Origin: Amyelois transitella
Taxonomy: Eukaryota > Arthropoda > Insecta > Lepidoptera > Pyralidae
DNA length: 64,000 nt
NCBI RefSeq assembly: GCF_032362555.1
Contig: NC_083506.1
Span: 10,835,501-10,899,500, forward strand
Direction of reading: 5' to 3'
Part shown: one piece after another, positions 11,317 to 23,546 of the stretch
Layout: every line of letters begins with the position of its first letter
Position numbering within the stretch: position 1 is the first letter of the stretch
Translations under genes and position numbers: made by a program
Notes under the pieces: model-generated
The model's input: only the letters and a program-made list of their open reading frames with translations
Told to the model about the DNA's origin: nothing
The model's database searches: none

Positions 11317-13829
11317 CGTGTAAAATGAACTTAGTAAGTGATTTATATGACTAAATGTGTAACATATTTTATAAGACAAAAGGTTAATAGATATCGTATT
11401 CAACACAAACTGTGACTAAACTATGTATATGAAGGTGAAGTCGTCAATCTGGCTCAAACAGAACATAAAAGGCTCAAGCATAGTATTCCTATTTCATATT
11501 CGTCAAAATCGTCTAATTTTTCATTTGTCAAAATTACATTAAGATACATAGATGACTTGTCCACATTGACATAATTAATTTGATACTCTAAGCTTGTCCA
11601 ACATAAACTTTGTTTAAAAATTTGTTCACTGTCACGCCGTTATCTTGCAGTGCGCCTTGAATCTTATGTACAGTAAAAAATGAGACATACTTTTTGTTAT
11701 TTTGACGTCAATTTTTTTTTGTTTAATGGGTGCCTTATTTTTTACATAATTAGATTAGGTAAGTTTTGGGGGTTATCCCGCCGAAAGTAATAAAGAAATT
11801 ATAGGTACAATATTTAATTTCAATATGAAATCGATTCTATGAAGCCTTATTTGTAACGTAATTTTAGAGTAGGTAAATTAAAAGTTTGTAAGGTAATTTC
11901 TGAGGGTGAATCCCGCCGAAAGTGTTAGGAAATAAAAGGTTCAACTTTGTCACCTACAACAACTGCTTATTCGATATTCCATACCAGATTCAATAAAAAC
12001 TCTATGAAGACTGAATATAAAAATTGTGTTTTTAAGAAGCACATTTGAAAGATGAACACTAAGAACTATAACAAATTGTATTACTCGTCAGTATCAAAAG
12101 CGTCCTAATTGGCTAAGGTAGCTTTTTCCTAAAAAAAATTTTATAATAAGAACAGGCCCTATATATTTTTGATTTAAGAAATTTTCTTGTCAATGAGAAA
12201 AGGCGTAGCTTAGCGTAGTAGTTGTATTTTGCGTTATCTTTCTTATTTATTATTAATACCATTATTATCTAATTAATTTTATAGTAGTTATATTGTTAGA
12301 AACAACTTAATAAAAATGAATTTCATCAAAAGAGATAAGTTAACTTAGCCAATAAAGATTTTTTAAAGACAGTAATCAATATTTAAGCGATAGTTATCTA
12401 ACTAATTAAGAATTGAATGATTGCTCAAAAGGCATTTACTTATAATTAGTTAAAATATTTGTACAAAAAAGTTATACAAGTAAGTACTTGTGTTCTTGAC
12501 TGTACACAGAAGATACCACTAGCGCCATATTTTTAGGCGATCTCCATGTGGACTCGAAAGAAAATTCTTTTGAGTCAAGTGTAATAAGTTGTATATGTTG
12601 AAATATTTTGGAGGGTGGTATGCAAAAGCAATAAGCACAGTCTTCCATTATTTCGAAAAGTATAACGTAGATATTATGTAAGGTTGCTAACTTACTAGCT
12701 ACAAAAATCGATTAGATCGCTAAGACAGCTACTCGAGCGCTAAGAACCCAATCATGTTGGCCTCAATTAGACTGATTCTTTTTTGTTTTGTGGCTAGATG
12801 TTGCAAATAATAGTGTAAGACCTAAAAATGATAAATTGATTTCTGGTGCTACTATATAAAAATACTATAAGCACTGATCTCTAAATTAAAGTATTGTAGG
12901 AGTTTGTGGTTTATATTTTGTATATCGTTTAAAGGCCAAGGTAAATATGTAGATTATCTAATATGAAAGGTATCATTCCTTTTAATCGCTGATAATCGAT
13001 GGCTCAAATATTTAAAAGGACAAAATAATATCACTATCACAGACATTCTCGATTACATAATAAAATGAGCAGTTTATCTATTATTTTTTACCAAAAATAT
13101 GTCATAAATCGACCGTTAGGATGGCGTAAATAAAATATATGTACGTTTTTGTATATATAGAATTCAGCATTTTAGGGACCCGTCTTCCTGACATTAGTTT
13201 GGCAGCCCACATACTTTTCAAAATATACTAAAGAGCTAAATATTGTCCGAGTTTATGAATAAAGTTCCTATACATAGAATTCACGTCCATTTTTCAAAAT
13301 TGTTTAAGAGAGTAGGTACATATATATTTATACTTATACCTAATTGGAAATCATACATACGTCATCCTTTGGAATGCATTTATCTTTGTACACACAAATG
13401 CACGGATTTTGTAATATCGTAAACAAAAAAATACATTTAGACTTAATGATGCAATTTACTATAATACTAAAATTAGTGTTGAATTGTAAGTTTGTATGTA
13501 CAACAAAACCGCATATGATATACAATAATAATTAACCACAAATATTTAAAACTGATTAATTCCTGTTAAATTAGCCTGTTCAAATTGATATTCCTATTCA
13601 TTCCATTTTCATTATTTTCTGCCATAATTTAGTTGCATTAGTTAGTGATGTAATATCTTTAAGTTTTCTAGTCAAATTCATTATTACTATGTTTCGTAAA
13701 AATAATTTTTGACTCCGGAAAACAATGTTACTTATACTACAGTATGATTGATGCCTTATCTTAGTTTTATTACCACAGTTTACATGTGTTGTACTTAGTT
13801 GTGTAAGATTATACTAGTGCCTTAATAAA
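11317..13829 (+). other. Probable eiger 3'UTR and downstream region
   Basis: AT-rich, with no further coding structure. Candidate polyadenylation signals AATAAA occur at 11789-11794, 11992-11997 and 13824-13829. The last is followed by an A-rich stretch, so the 3'UTR could be about 0.5 kb or as long as 2.5 kb. Two related segments near 11755-11800 and 11890-11930 share ATCCCGCCGAAAGT, a small imperfect duplication. Confidence 0.4.
11389..11513 (+). pseudogene. Decayed partial copy of the last eiger exon
   Basis: This segment lies 73 bases past the eiger stop codon and resembles 11180-11309 within the final exon, about 209 bases upstream. In pieces it still translates as QTVTKL, YEGEVVNLAQTEHKR and, after a frame change, YSYFIFVKIV. 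These match QTVTRL, YEGDVINLAQREHNR and YSYFGFVKIA of the real exon. A two-base insertion before YEGE and a deletion after EHKR break the frame, so it is not a usable exon as it stands. It probably lies in the 3'UTR. Confidence 0.75.
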
Positions 13830-14177
13830 TGGTGCCATCCAAAAAAAAACTTTTATTTCATATCATCAGAACAACAATGATTTTATAGAAAGTCGGTCAA
13901 CAAAAGAATGGACAATACATATGTGGTTTCGCTCTCATGGGTTAAAAATACCAAACCTACTATAACTCCTCCCGTAGCATGGCATGCGCGACACCGTTTT
14001 TACTGTGCGGAAGACTATCCCGGCTATCCCGTTCACGTCATTATAAAAATCGAAACAGCGATAGTTGAAACGGAGGCGGCGCGCGTGCCTGGAAGTTGTC
14101 AGTCTCTGTTCCAAAGATCAACATGGATGTTTATATTTTCCTTACAAACAATAATACAAATCCCTTTTTATTACTAG

Positions 14178-14427
14178 CTTAATCACGTCTATATCCCTTG
14201 TGGGGAAAACAGAGCCAACAGTCTTGAAAAGACTGATAGGTCACGTTCCGTTGTTTGGTTGCAATCTGTCAGTTAGGATCCAAATAGTGACAGATTGCTA
14301 GCCCATCGCGTAAGAGAAGAACGTCAAGTTTATAAGTTTATCCCTCAGTCGCCTTTTACGACATCCATGGGATAGAGATAGAGTGGTCCTATTCTTTATT
14401 TCGTTGGTGTCGGGAACCACACGGCAC
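14178..14427 (-). repeat. Family A SINE-like repeat, full-length, minus orientation
   Basis: The reverse complement carries all landmarks of the reference copy, from the head (GTGCCGTGTGGTTCCCGACAC) at 14427 to the AGACGTGATTAAGC end near 14178. It is diverged by scattered substitutions. Confidence 0.75.
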
Positions 14428-14429
14428 TC

Positions 14430-14940
14430 TTATAATAATATTATGGATATAGCAAAAACTCTAATCGAATCGCGAAGCAAAGTTTGTTTGCCTTTTTATG
14501 GGAGTCTCGCCAGAAGAATTATTTTTAAAATTGACTGGAAAGCTTTTTGCAGAATCGCCGAGGAGCCCTGAAATTACCCTCTTAATAAAACCCCGCACCA
14601 CCCTTTCCACACATGAATAGTACCTGGGCGACGAAGCGGTGCTCGATGGACGTATATATAGCGCACTGAAAGTGCGCTTTCACTCGAGTATATTTATTGA
14701 CATTCGGTCTTCCTCCAACACCATCAACTCCCACAACTTTTAAGCGGCTCAACCGATTTTGATCAAACATGTCTAAGAACACTCGCACATTAATCACTAA
14801 AAACACTCGCGCGTAAATCACCTTTAGCCCAAAAAATAAATAAATTAAAATCGCTTTAACCCTTTGTGAGCTACCACAGACAGACAGACACGTCAAACGT
14901 ATAACACCCCTCTTTTTCCGTCGGAGATTAAAATGGTGTG
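14430..14940 (-). repeat. RTE-like dispersed element
   Basis: Phrases CAACCGATTTTGATCAAACA, CACAGACAGACAGACACGTC and AACACCCCTCTTTTTCCGTC belong to an element widely dispersed in insect genomes. A 120-codon minus-strand open frame lies inside it at 14582-14944. It has no domain and is explained by the repeat. The element separates eiger from the mS31 gene. Confidence 0.6.
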
Positions 14941-15075
14941 ACAAATCCAGTTTAATAGTCTATCACTGTCAATATTCACACAACTGACAATGACAACAAT
15001 TTATCAAACTTTCAACATAACCTAGAATTTTGTATTTTGTGAATTTATCAAAAATTCGTAAAATACTTGCGCAAA

Positions 15076-17477
15076 ATGTTAACAAGGTATGATTTCTAAA
15101 CTTTTCGTTCAGTTTAGTTGAAACTGTAAATTTATAGTTTCGAATATTAACACAATATTTGTAACTTTACTGTAACTTGTTAATTTTCCAGATTTCGTCT
15201 GAGAAGAGATTTTAGGATTGTGTCTAGGTATTTCTCAGATAAATCTGATAGCGATGAAAATATATCACAAATAAATAAGAAATCACAAGATGTGAACAAG
15301 AAGAAAGATGAAAATACTGAAAAAATTCAAGAGTTGCTGAAATCAATGATGGCTCAACCTAAAATATCGGAGAGTGAGTACAGGGAGAAGTTTGCGACCG
15401 CCCCGGACATACCAAGAAGGAGGAAACAAAGGCCAGATGAGATTGAAGTAAAAACAGAGAAAATTGGTTAGTAATCTGGCAGTTATTGTGTTACTCGAGC
15501 CATAGAATACTTGGACAGTATTGAAAAATTCTCAAGTTTATCTGTTACATTATAATTTGCCATTATTATATTATAGGTTGACTGTGAGATAATACTTTCC
15601 CCATAAAGGTCACTTGTTGTAGCTTTCAGTCTTAATAATGTATTAAATAATTAAACAAGTAGTTTAACTGTCCTAACTGGGATCATATTGCTATTTTAAG
15701 TAATTAAAGTATTCACAATGCACCTTTAATTAACTCAAATAGTCTAACTTATAAGATTTATTCAAATAAGGATAAGGATTTTATTAATTCATAATGTGGA
15801 TTCAATAGAAAAAAAAATGTTAATGTGGATGAGCATACTATACTTTAGATATAAGTATCATCCCATGTTATCTTTTTGCAGAGGAAGACATTACCAAAGC
15901 AGCTAGTAATGTCGCTCAGGCTATAGGTGGAGATGTGAAGCAGACGGAAGCAGAGTTGTTGTCCAAAGTGCTTGGCAAAATCAACCAATCTTCTACTACA
16001 TTAAGGTAAATTTTTCTTAAATTCATTTTAATTGCTGGAAAAACTAGTGTCCTGTTGTACATTATAATAAAAAACAAAACATGCTATGAGGGCTGGTGAT
16101 TGTCGCACATACTCCCTACAAACATAGGAACAACTGGGACCTAGATTTTTATTTATTAATATATTACCTTGAGTCTAATAAATAAACTACTCCGTCACTG
16201 ATTAAAAAAACAATTATTAAATTGTAAAGACTTGAACTTTTCCGATCTGGAGACAGTAGCTACATTTTTGTCTGATTGTTATTGTAAACATGGTGTTTTC
16301 AGTGATCTTCTAATTGGGATGAAAGTAGACCGTTCAAAGGATGGTGATGACCTCCGAAAAGATGCGAAGATGGACAGAGGTCAACAAGTAAAACGGCTTG
16401 TTAGCAAAACCCAAGAGGAGTTACAGAGGACTCGGTACTCACAGAGGAAGAAGGAACCTCTGATGAGAGCTGAAAGGTCATCAAAAAGGTTAGTCAATTA
16501 TCTTTTTGTATCTAATGTGGTCTAAAATCATTCCCATTTTTTTTAAAGAGATATAGCAATATGTCCAAATTCTCATTGAATAGGAATAGGAAAAACGGAA
16601 TAAGTTTTCACCCCTGGTTCCTCTCCAGAGGGAAAGAGGGCAAATCCTTGACTACTGCCAAAACAATAATTCAAGCCTCTTTCTTAGAGGGGTAGAAAGA
16701 AACAACATTTTGCCACCTGCATACCCAGAATAATGGAGATGATAATTTATTTATTCCACAGCTTACCACAAGCAGCCACTGTCAACATATTCGGCGGTGA
16801 ACCCCTTGGCATCTTCAAGGCCAACGAAGGCAACCTTGGCACGAAACTAGACGTGTGGGATGGTCTGAAGCAGCGAGAATTGACTCTGGCCACATCTCAA
16901 CCGCCAGCCAATTACTTCCAGAAAATGATCCTGTGGACCGAGCAGGGGAAAGTGTGGAAGTTCCCTATCAATAATGAACAAGGTGGTTTAGTTTGATTTC
17001 TACTAGATTTTGTATTTTTTCATCAATCCTTAAAAAGTAACTTATGCTCGATTTCAGATAAACATTCACATAAAGTTATATAACGTTGGTCGATCAAATC
17101 GATTTTAAAGACTTCCATTCAAGCATGTGCTTATAAATCTGCTTGTCTGACTCCAAGCCTTATTTGCTCTGCAATCCTATTTTTCTGTAGGTGTTTTAAA
17201 TTTCAACATTTCAGGTTTAGAAGAAGAACAGACCATCCCATTCACAGAGCACATATTCCTTGACTCCCATCTTGAAGGCTGGTGCCCAAAGAAAGGGCCC
17301 ATAAGGCATTTCATGGAACTCGTGTGTGTGGGACTTTCGAAAAACCCTTTCTACACGGTGCAAGAGAAGAAGGATCATATCATGTGGTACAAAGAGTATT
17401 TTGAGTCCAAGAAGGATCTACTGACGGAAGTGGGGGCGTGGGACTCTGCAAAAACAAGTAGTGAGGCGTCTACGTAA
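15076..17477 (+). CDS. mRpS31: Mitochondrial small ribosomal subunit protein mS31 (MRPS31)
   Basis: A metazoan-specific protein of the mitochondrial 28S ribosomal subunit. Six exons: 15076-15086, 15192-15466, 15882-16005, 16303-16488, 16762-16982 and 17215-17477, giving 359 residues. The first exon codes for only MLT plus two bases. The N-terminus MLTRFRLRRDFRIVSRYFS is arginine-rich with no acidic residue before D10, as expected of a mitochondrial targeting peptide. A long charged, low-complexity middle follows. The conserved C-terminal domain has LPQAATVNIFGGEPLGIFK, then FTEHIFLDSHLEGW, GPIRHFMELVCVGLSKNPF and a final KDHIMWYKEYFESKKDLL. The donor of exon 5 (GTGGTT) is weak, but the joint NNEQ-GLEEEQ is in phase and the unspliced frame hits a stop at once. 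Neighbouring introns hold only decayed repeats. Confidence 0.93.
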
Positions 17478-19604
17478 ATTGATATGCATTTTATAAATAT
17501 AGGTATTAGTTATTTGAGCGACTTTAATTTTTACACAAATCTCTTGTTTACGGCATACACTCACGTTGTATCTTGGATATTACGATGTTTCACGCGTACA
17601 TGGAAAACTGAAGTCTCCTGTAGCAGCGACATAGACTATGTAACTACTTATGAACTTAGGTTTTGCAATTCTGTTGTCAAGCCTTATCCTTGACACGTGA
17701 TCTAAGCCTTAAATATATGAAAAATATCCCTAAGTGAAACGAATGTCTAGGATTGCCGTCACGAGCTGTATCCAAAACCTTTCTCTTTGAGTAATCAACA
17801 TTTATTTGTATGAACCGAAATAATTTATTGTTTATTATTTTTATCATAAGCATATACAGACTAGAATTTTAATGATATCCAATAAAAAATTAATTATAGG
17901 GAAATATTGACAAATAAAATACCACAATATTATTTATTCAGTTTATTGCACTTATTGAAGTACATTTCGTTGCTAATTTTCGATGTGTTCGGTCGCCACT
18001 GTTGCAACCGTTTGTTTTTCTGATACCAGTTAGTATACAATTATTATTATGCATTTATGTATGACTCCTCCAACAATGTGCGTTCAAGAAATATTATAAA
18101 AAAGTGTCAGTATCATTAACTTACATCTACAGATGTGATTCTCTGTTTTAAACTACCAAAGGATTTAATAATCCTATCACTCCATCCTACATATTTCAAT
18201 ACAGCATCAAAATGCTACCAAAATGTCTAAATACATTACATAACATTATAACATTCGTTTAATAAAAAAATCTTTGATGCTGATATGATATAATAGAATG
18301 TTGGGTTGGGTAAAACTTGCCCAATTGGCTGTAAAAAAAATGAGGAACTCATTACAGCTAAGTACAACCTTATATTTAAACATCGTATACCATAAAAGCC
18401 TCAAAAATGTCCAAATATTAAAAAAAAATCAAAATAAAATTATAATCACATTATTTTGTACTTACATAATTGTGTGAAAAGTCTAGCTTTCATATGAACA
18501 TGATAAGTTCTTCAAGCATTTTATACACAGCATCTGGCACGACGGATTGGATTTGACAACATATTATAATTTCCATTTAATTAATAATGAGGCTTCCGTA
18601 GGATTTCAAAAACACAAATATAAAAATGATATTAACAAAACATTAATCATTGTAATTCAACATCACAATACAATTATAAACTATTGCAATAAAAATGCTT
18701 ACTTTATACCACTGTTAAAACCACAGGTTAAAACAATAAGTTACTACACAACTGGTCTGAGTATTTGTTACTGAATAAACTCTAAAGTCGAGATATTGAT
18801 ATTGTCTTTGAGAACTTCAGTGCGTGTTACAGAGCATTTTGAGTATACCTACCAACAGAACAACATATAGAAACCCTTTATAACATAATACATACAAACA
18901 TATAACGAGTATTTATCACGCCTGTGTCCCCTTGAGGTAGAGGAGGCAGGGATTCTAGATTTAAAAGTAGAAGGAAGACAATTAGAAATAACAGCAAGCA
19001 ACTTTTAACGAACGCCTGGGACGTAAATAAAAAAACATGACTGTCTACATCAAAGCAATGATACCCGGGATTTACTTATTATTCTAGGGATACATATTTT
19101 GATCAAGTAATAAAAACTAAATACACATTCCACAACAAAAAAAGTGTCCTCACCAAATGACCGCCATTTATCGTATAGGGTTGCTTTTTCATTCAGTAGC
19201 CTTCGTCCGCTCAGAGTGTAAACATATCACAATGAACGGTGAAGAATTATAAAAACCAGACGTCCAGAACGTCAAAGGAATATGGAGTGAAATTATGTCG
19301 CTAAGTACTTTAATTATTGTACGAGTAATGCAATAATGCATGCAATAGCATGAAATTTCCTTATAATTTGGGCAAAAAATTATGTTAAACATTTTTTTTA
19401 AGTTATTTTAAAGACATTTGGCGAGAGCATAACCCTTGAAATTAAATAGCCACTAACCGACCTTACAAATAATTATTTTTCAACATCATTTGTTTGGATT
19501 ATACGAAGACTATTCTAAAATAAAGACGCTGTTATTTTTATTTATTTTAATAACAAGCTTTTAACTTGTAATAATGTATGATGTATATTTGTAATATTTT
19601 AAGT
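17478..19604. other. mS31 3'UTR and intergenic DNA
   Basis: The first 400 bases are the likely 3'UTR. The remainder up to the mariner insertion is AT-rich, with no ORF beginning at an ATG that looks genuine and no recognised protein. Short open frames at 17484-17693, 18547-18774 and 19189-19392 appear to be chance. Confidence 0.45.
17881..17886 (+). terminator. mS31 polyadenylation signal
   Basis: AATAAA lies about 400 bases after the stop codon. A second AATAAA-containing run lies about 30 bases further on (CAAATAAAATACC). Confidence 0.5.
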
Positions 19605-19605
19605 A

Positions 19606-20924
19606 CATTCAGTCAGAAAAGTATCGGGAATGGATTATTTATTTATGGTTCCAAATTCAAATTTTTGTTTTTTTTTTTGTTGTTGTTAGATTGGCACAAC
19701 TGTTTTCCATTTTGGCGCGGAGTTTTGAGTTGCATCTGTTGTTTACATTAAATACAGTGCTATTTTTAGTTATATCATATCTAGTGTGTATTGCTAATTT
19801 CATAATGGATAAAAACATCGAAAGAGTTTGTCTTAAATTTTGCATTGCCAATGGAATATCGTGTTCGGAGTCACTGAAAATGTTACAGAAGGCTTACGGT
19901 GAATCGACTTTATCAAAAACTCGTGCTTATGAGTGGTACAAAGCGTTCAAAAGCGGTCGAGATGTGATGGAAGATTTGCCTCGCTCTGGTAGGCCATCAA
20001 CGTCTGCAACTGAAGTTAACATCGCAAAAGTGAAGGAAATAGTGACTGAAAATCCTCATTCAACTTTGAGAGAGATAGCCACCGAACTTTCTGTATCTCA
20101 CGAGTCGATCCGTACCATTTTAACTAATAATTTGGGTATGAAACATGTTGCCGCTCGGCTAGTCCCAAAAGACCTGAATTTTTTTCAAAAACTCAATCGC
20201 ATGAGAGTCGCTGAGGACATGCTAGAACGAGTCAATTCCGACCCAATATTCATGAAACGCATTGTTACTGGTGACGAGACGTGGGTTTACGAGTTTGACA
20301 TGCAAACTAGTCAACAAGCTTCGGAGTGGCGCCTTCCAACTGAACCGAAACCGAAAAAACCACGCCAAAGTCGTTCAAAAGTCAAAGTCATGTTGACTGT
20401 TTTCTTTGACTATCGCGGTGTTGTGCACTCGGAATTCTTGCCGGAAGGTCAAACGGTAAATAAGGAATATTATTTGAGTGTTATGCGGCGTTTAAGAGAG
20501 CAAATCCGACGAAAAAGGCCAGATTTGTGGAAAGAAAATTCTTGGATTTTGCACCATGATAATGCACCTTCGCACAAGGCCATCATTGTGAACGAATTTT
20601 TAACCAAACACTCACCAAATACCATCGAGCAACCACCATATTCACCAGATATGGCTCCAGCCGACTTTTTTCTTTTTCCTAAACTCAAATTACCACTTCG
20701 TGGCACCCGTTTTCAATCGGTAGAAGACATAAAAGAGAATTCGCGGCGAGAACTGACCTCAATTCCGGAAACAGCGTTTAAAAAATGTTTTGATGATTGG
20801 ATTATTCGTTGGCGTAAGTGTATCGTTTCTAAAGGAGCATATTTTGAAAGTGATAAAATAAATTTGGATGAATAACAAACAGTTTGTGTATTATTGATCT
20901 TTTCCTGCTACTTTCTTGACAGAG
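19606..20924 (+). mobile_element. Mariner transposon, complete-looking
   Basis: About 1.32 kb, flanked by TA at 19604-19605 and 20925-20926, the dinucleotide that mariner elements duplicate. The ends form imperfect inverted repeats: CAGTCAGAAAAGTATCGGGA on the left and, reading inward from the right, CTGTCAAGAAAGTAGCAGGA. About three quarters of positions match over 26 bases. The size and a single open transposase frame fit a full-length element. It sits between mS31 and the epimerase gene and disrupts neither. Confidence 0.85.
19805..20875 (+). CDS. Mariner transposase (D34D)
   Basis: A 356-residue transposase that cuts and rejoins its element at TA sites. The start is the ATG giving MDKNIERVCLKFCIANG; the open frame runs 38 codons further upstream but has no ATG there. 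Residues 1-110 hold the paired helix-turn-helix DNA-binding region (LKMLQKAYGESTLSK, PRSGRPSTS linker, LREIATELSVSHESIRTIL). The catalytic triad is D157 (TGDETWVYEF), D252 (HHDNAPSH) and D287 (APADFFLF), with exactly 34 residues between the last two. The YSPDLAP box reads YSPDMAP, and WVPHEL is replaced by a RLVPKDL-like sequence. No stop or frameshift is present, so it could be functional. Subfamily assignment (perhaps rosa or vertumnana type) is uncertain. Confidence 0.95.
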   Translation: MDKNIERVCLKFCIANGISCSESLKMLQKAYGESTLSKTRAYEWYKAFKSGRDVMEDLPRSGRPSTSATEVNIAKVKEIVTENPHSTLREIATELSVSHESIRTILTNNLGMKHVAARLVPKDLNFFQKLNRMRVAEDMLERVNSDPIFMKRIVTGDETWVYEFDMQTSQQASEWRLPTEPKPKKPRQSRSKVKVMLTVFFDYRGVVHSEFLPEGQTVNKEYYLSVMRRLREQIRRKRPDLWKENSWILHHDNAPSHKAIIVNEFLTKHSPNTIEQPPYSPDMAPADFFLFPKLKLPLRGTRFQSVEDIKENSRRELTSIPETAFKKCFDDWIIRWRKCIVSKGAYFESDKINLDE

Positions 20925-20926
20925 TA

Positions 20927-23196
20927 GTATGTATGTAATTGTGTTCGGATGTAATCTTGCAACTCAATTTCAAGCAAGATATTTAACTTAAATAAAAGCT
21001 ATAACTACTGAACAAGTTTTTACGAAGACATCTTTGTGGTTATGAAATGTAATCGCACAAGTGTCGTAAAAAACATTAGCCAGGTGAAATATTTCTAAAA
21101 TTAACAAACGCAACTCCACCCCTCTCCTGTTCTCCATAGAAGTGTAAAAAAATACCAAATCGTATCGAAACCAAAGGTGATATGTAAACAAACTAAGCAG
21201 GTTTTACTGTCAACCTTATTGTAAGGTTTAAAGTTGATTAAACTATTTCACCACATAGGACTTCTTTTGCAAAACTTGAAGTCATATACAAATGTCTGTT
21301 GCAGTTCGGACACTATTTTGTTTCAGATTTGTATGGAACCGTGTATTTAGATTTTTTATACTTGATGGATACAGCATTTAATTCGTTCGGGTTTTCCCCC
21401 ACCCATATTCTAAGTAAAAGTTGTATCTATATATTGCGACATATAGACAAGAATAAGCGGTCGTAATAGAAGCTCGAGTCTGAATAAGTAAAATTTTCAA
21501 CAACAGCCTCTAAACGGATTTTACTGTTTAGCATAGATAGGGAATGAACTATATAAACCGGCTGGACATTCTGGTTTTTAAGACCTAACGTGCCGAGGTT
21601 ACTATAATACGCCCCGGACAAGAAATACTTTTGAATGCAATTATTCCCTAACATGGAATGAGCTTGGAATGCAAGGATATACCAATAAGGAGTAATCTTA
21701 CGCCTACTTTTCGATTATACTAAACATATTGTTACTTATACCAATTACAGTTTCCTTTCAAATCATTTGAAATAAAAATTTATTGTCAATTAATTGGCGT
21801 TATATTTTTTTTTTATTAGGATATAATGCGAGCACAGGAATGTAAGCACAACCGGAAAACATAATTGACGGTTCTTAAAAATATATATATAGATGCATAT
21901 AGTAACGATCAAAATTCTACAGCAGCTTGCTTAGAGTGAGTGCTACAAGAGACTTATACTAGCGTTGCCGCTCGATAGTAGACTATAGATTCTTCTACTT
22001 CCTCCTGGCTTTAGTCTTTAGTTAGCTGCTTACTACAATAGAGCACCACTTTACAACTTTCAATACAATTTATATTTACTAGCGTAAAGTATTGAAGAAA
22101 AATGTCAAGTTATAAACCTAATTAAAAGGCAAGATAATTCAAAAGGCAAGACGTTATATGAAGATTAATTATAAATTTAAACGCTTTTTTAATATTAAAA
22201 TTTATATCTAAAATCATATCTCTTCAAAAACTGCTTGTCTGTCTAACAAACATAGTTGCCATGTTAGCGACATTTTCTGAATTTCTATTAGAAAAGAAAA
22301 CTGTTCTTAATTTTAGGAAACAACAATCCAGGTATATTCCTAATCGCTGGCAAGCAACAGTAACCTAGTAAATGTGTGGATTTTAGACCTTATTAATATA
22401 AGTTTAAGGTATCTCGATACGCTTCGCCTCGTGTGACGCGCTGAAGCCCGCGGCGACTTCGGCTGGACGGCTGGGTGCTGGCGGCGCCAATGTATTACAT
22501 CACCTGTAATTTTACATGAAATTCATACATTTTCACATATTGTCGACCATTTGGACATCACACTTCTGGCGTTTGTCCTGTCCGATATGATCACGATGAG
22601 ATTGAACTGATACCAGACTTGTGGCGACATCAAACGTCACACGCCATCAACCAATCACAGCGAAAGAATGTGACGCGCTCAGCCAATTGCAGCGAAGAGT
22701 CTAAATCGAGCAAGCAATGATTTCGTGAATTGGAGTATAATTACAACGTCCGGGCTCAATTTCTTCGGACCCGTGGTTCACCATAATACTTAACCTGGCA
22801 GAGGAACTTTCCTTTGTGGCGGTCGAACCCGAGACATCAATCTTACTACAATGGTGATAAAAAGCAGCCTTCTTCATCACCATGTCCAACTCTAACACCA
22901 CCAATTGTTGGAGTATGCCATTTGACTATGATTCCGGATTGAATAAGTTTTTACACGATAACACTGCAATCTGACTTCTGCGACTTATACAGGGGAACCT
23001 GACCGCCATTTTTAGCATCGTGGTGCTATTTAAGTGGAGTATTACCAAAGTTACACTGATATATCGGCGCAAAGTAAAATTCTTGTATAGCGCCAAAATA
23101 TTTGAGCGCTTCAGCCTATCAGAGCGCAATATTTGAGCACGCGAACTTAAAATAGTTTGTTTTTGGATTTTAAGTTTAATATACTTGTAATAAGGT

Positions 23197-23230
<34 letters not shown>

Positions 23231-23546
23231 ATCACGTCTATATCCCTTGCGGGGTAGACAGAGCCAACAGTTTTGAAAAGACTAATAGGCCACGTTCAGC
23301 TGTTTGGCTTTATGATGGAATTGAGATTCAAATAGTGACAGGTTGCTAGCCCATCGCCTAAAAGAAGAAACCCAAGTTTATAAGCCTAATCCCTTAGTCG
23401 CCTTTTACGACATCCATGGGAACGAGATGGAGTGTAATAAAGTCATAATTTTATTAAATTTTCGATGTGATAGATAAGTAGTATAACATTGCACTATTCT
23501 GCACTACCGATACCTGTTATAAAAATGGTAGAAATATAGAATTATA
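20927..23546. other. Intergenic region between mariner and epimerase gene
   Basis: Mostly unassigned AT-rich DNA. A higher-GC block at about 22390-23130 has several short open frames on the minus strand but no recognised protein, and is probably old retroelement. A (CA)n microsatellite (23200-23228) abuts a family A repeat (23229-23434, minus) that is truncated at its 5' end. Confidence 0.4.
23200..23434 (-). repeat. (CA)n microsatellite plus truncated family A repeat
   Basis: About 28 bases of CA repeat run directly into the 3' end of a minus-strand family A element (AATCACGTCTATATCCCTTG). The element continues to CATCCATGGGAACGAGATGG and then stops before the head. The microsatellite probably grew from the element's own simple-repeat tail. 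Confidence 0.75.

Noticed and set aside
14582-14944. 120-codon minus-strand ORF
   Set aside because: It lies wholly inside a dispersed RTE-like element with the repeated CACAGACAGACAGACACGTC block.
19691-19804. 38-codon upstream extension of the mariner transposase
   Set aside because: It has no ATG (it opens with TTG), and mariner transposases start at the MDKNIERVCL-type position.
22701-22904. 67-codon minus-strand ORF starting MVVLELDMVMKK
   Set aside because: No recognised domain or splice partners; it lies in a block that resembles old retroelement sequence.
23200-23228. Regular repeat considered as a CRISPR-like array
   Set aside because: It is a plain (CA)n microsatellite attached to a SINE-like tail; there are no spacers and the genome is eukaryotic.
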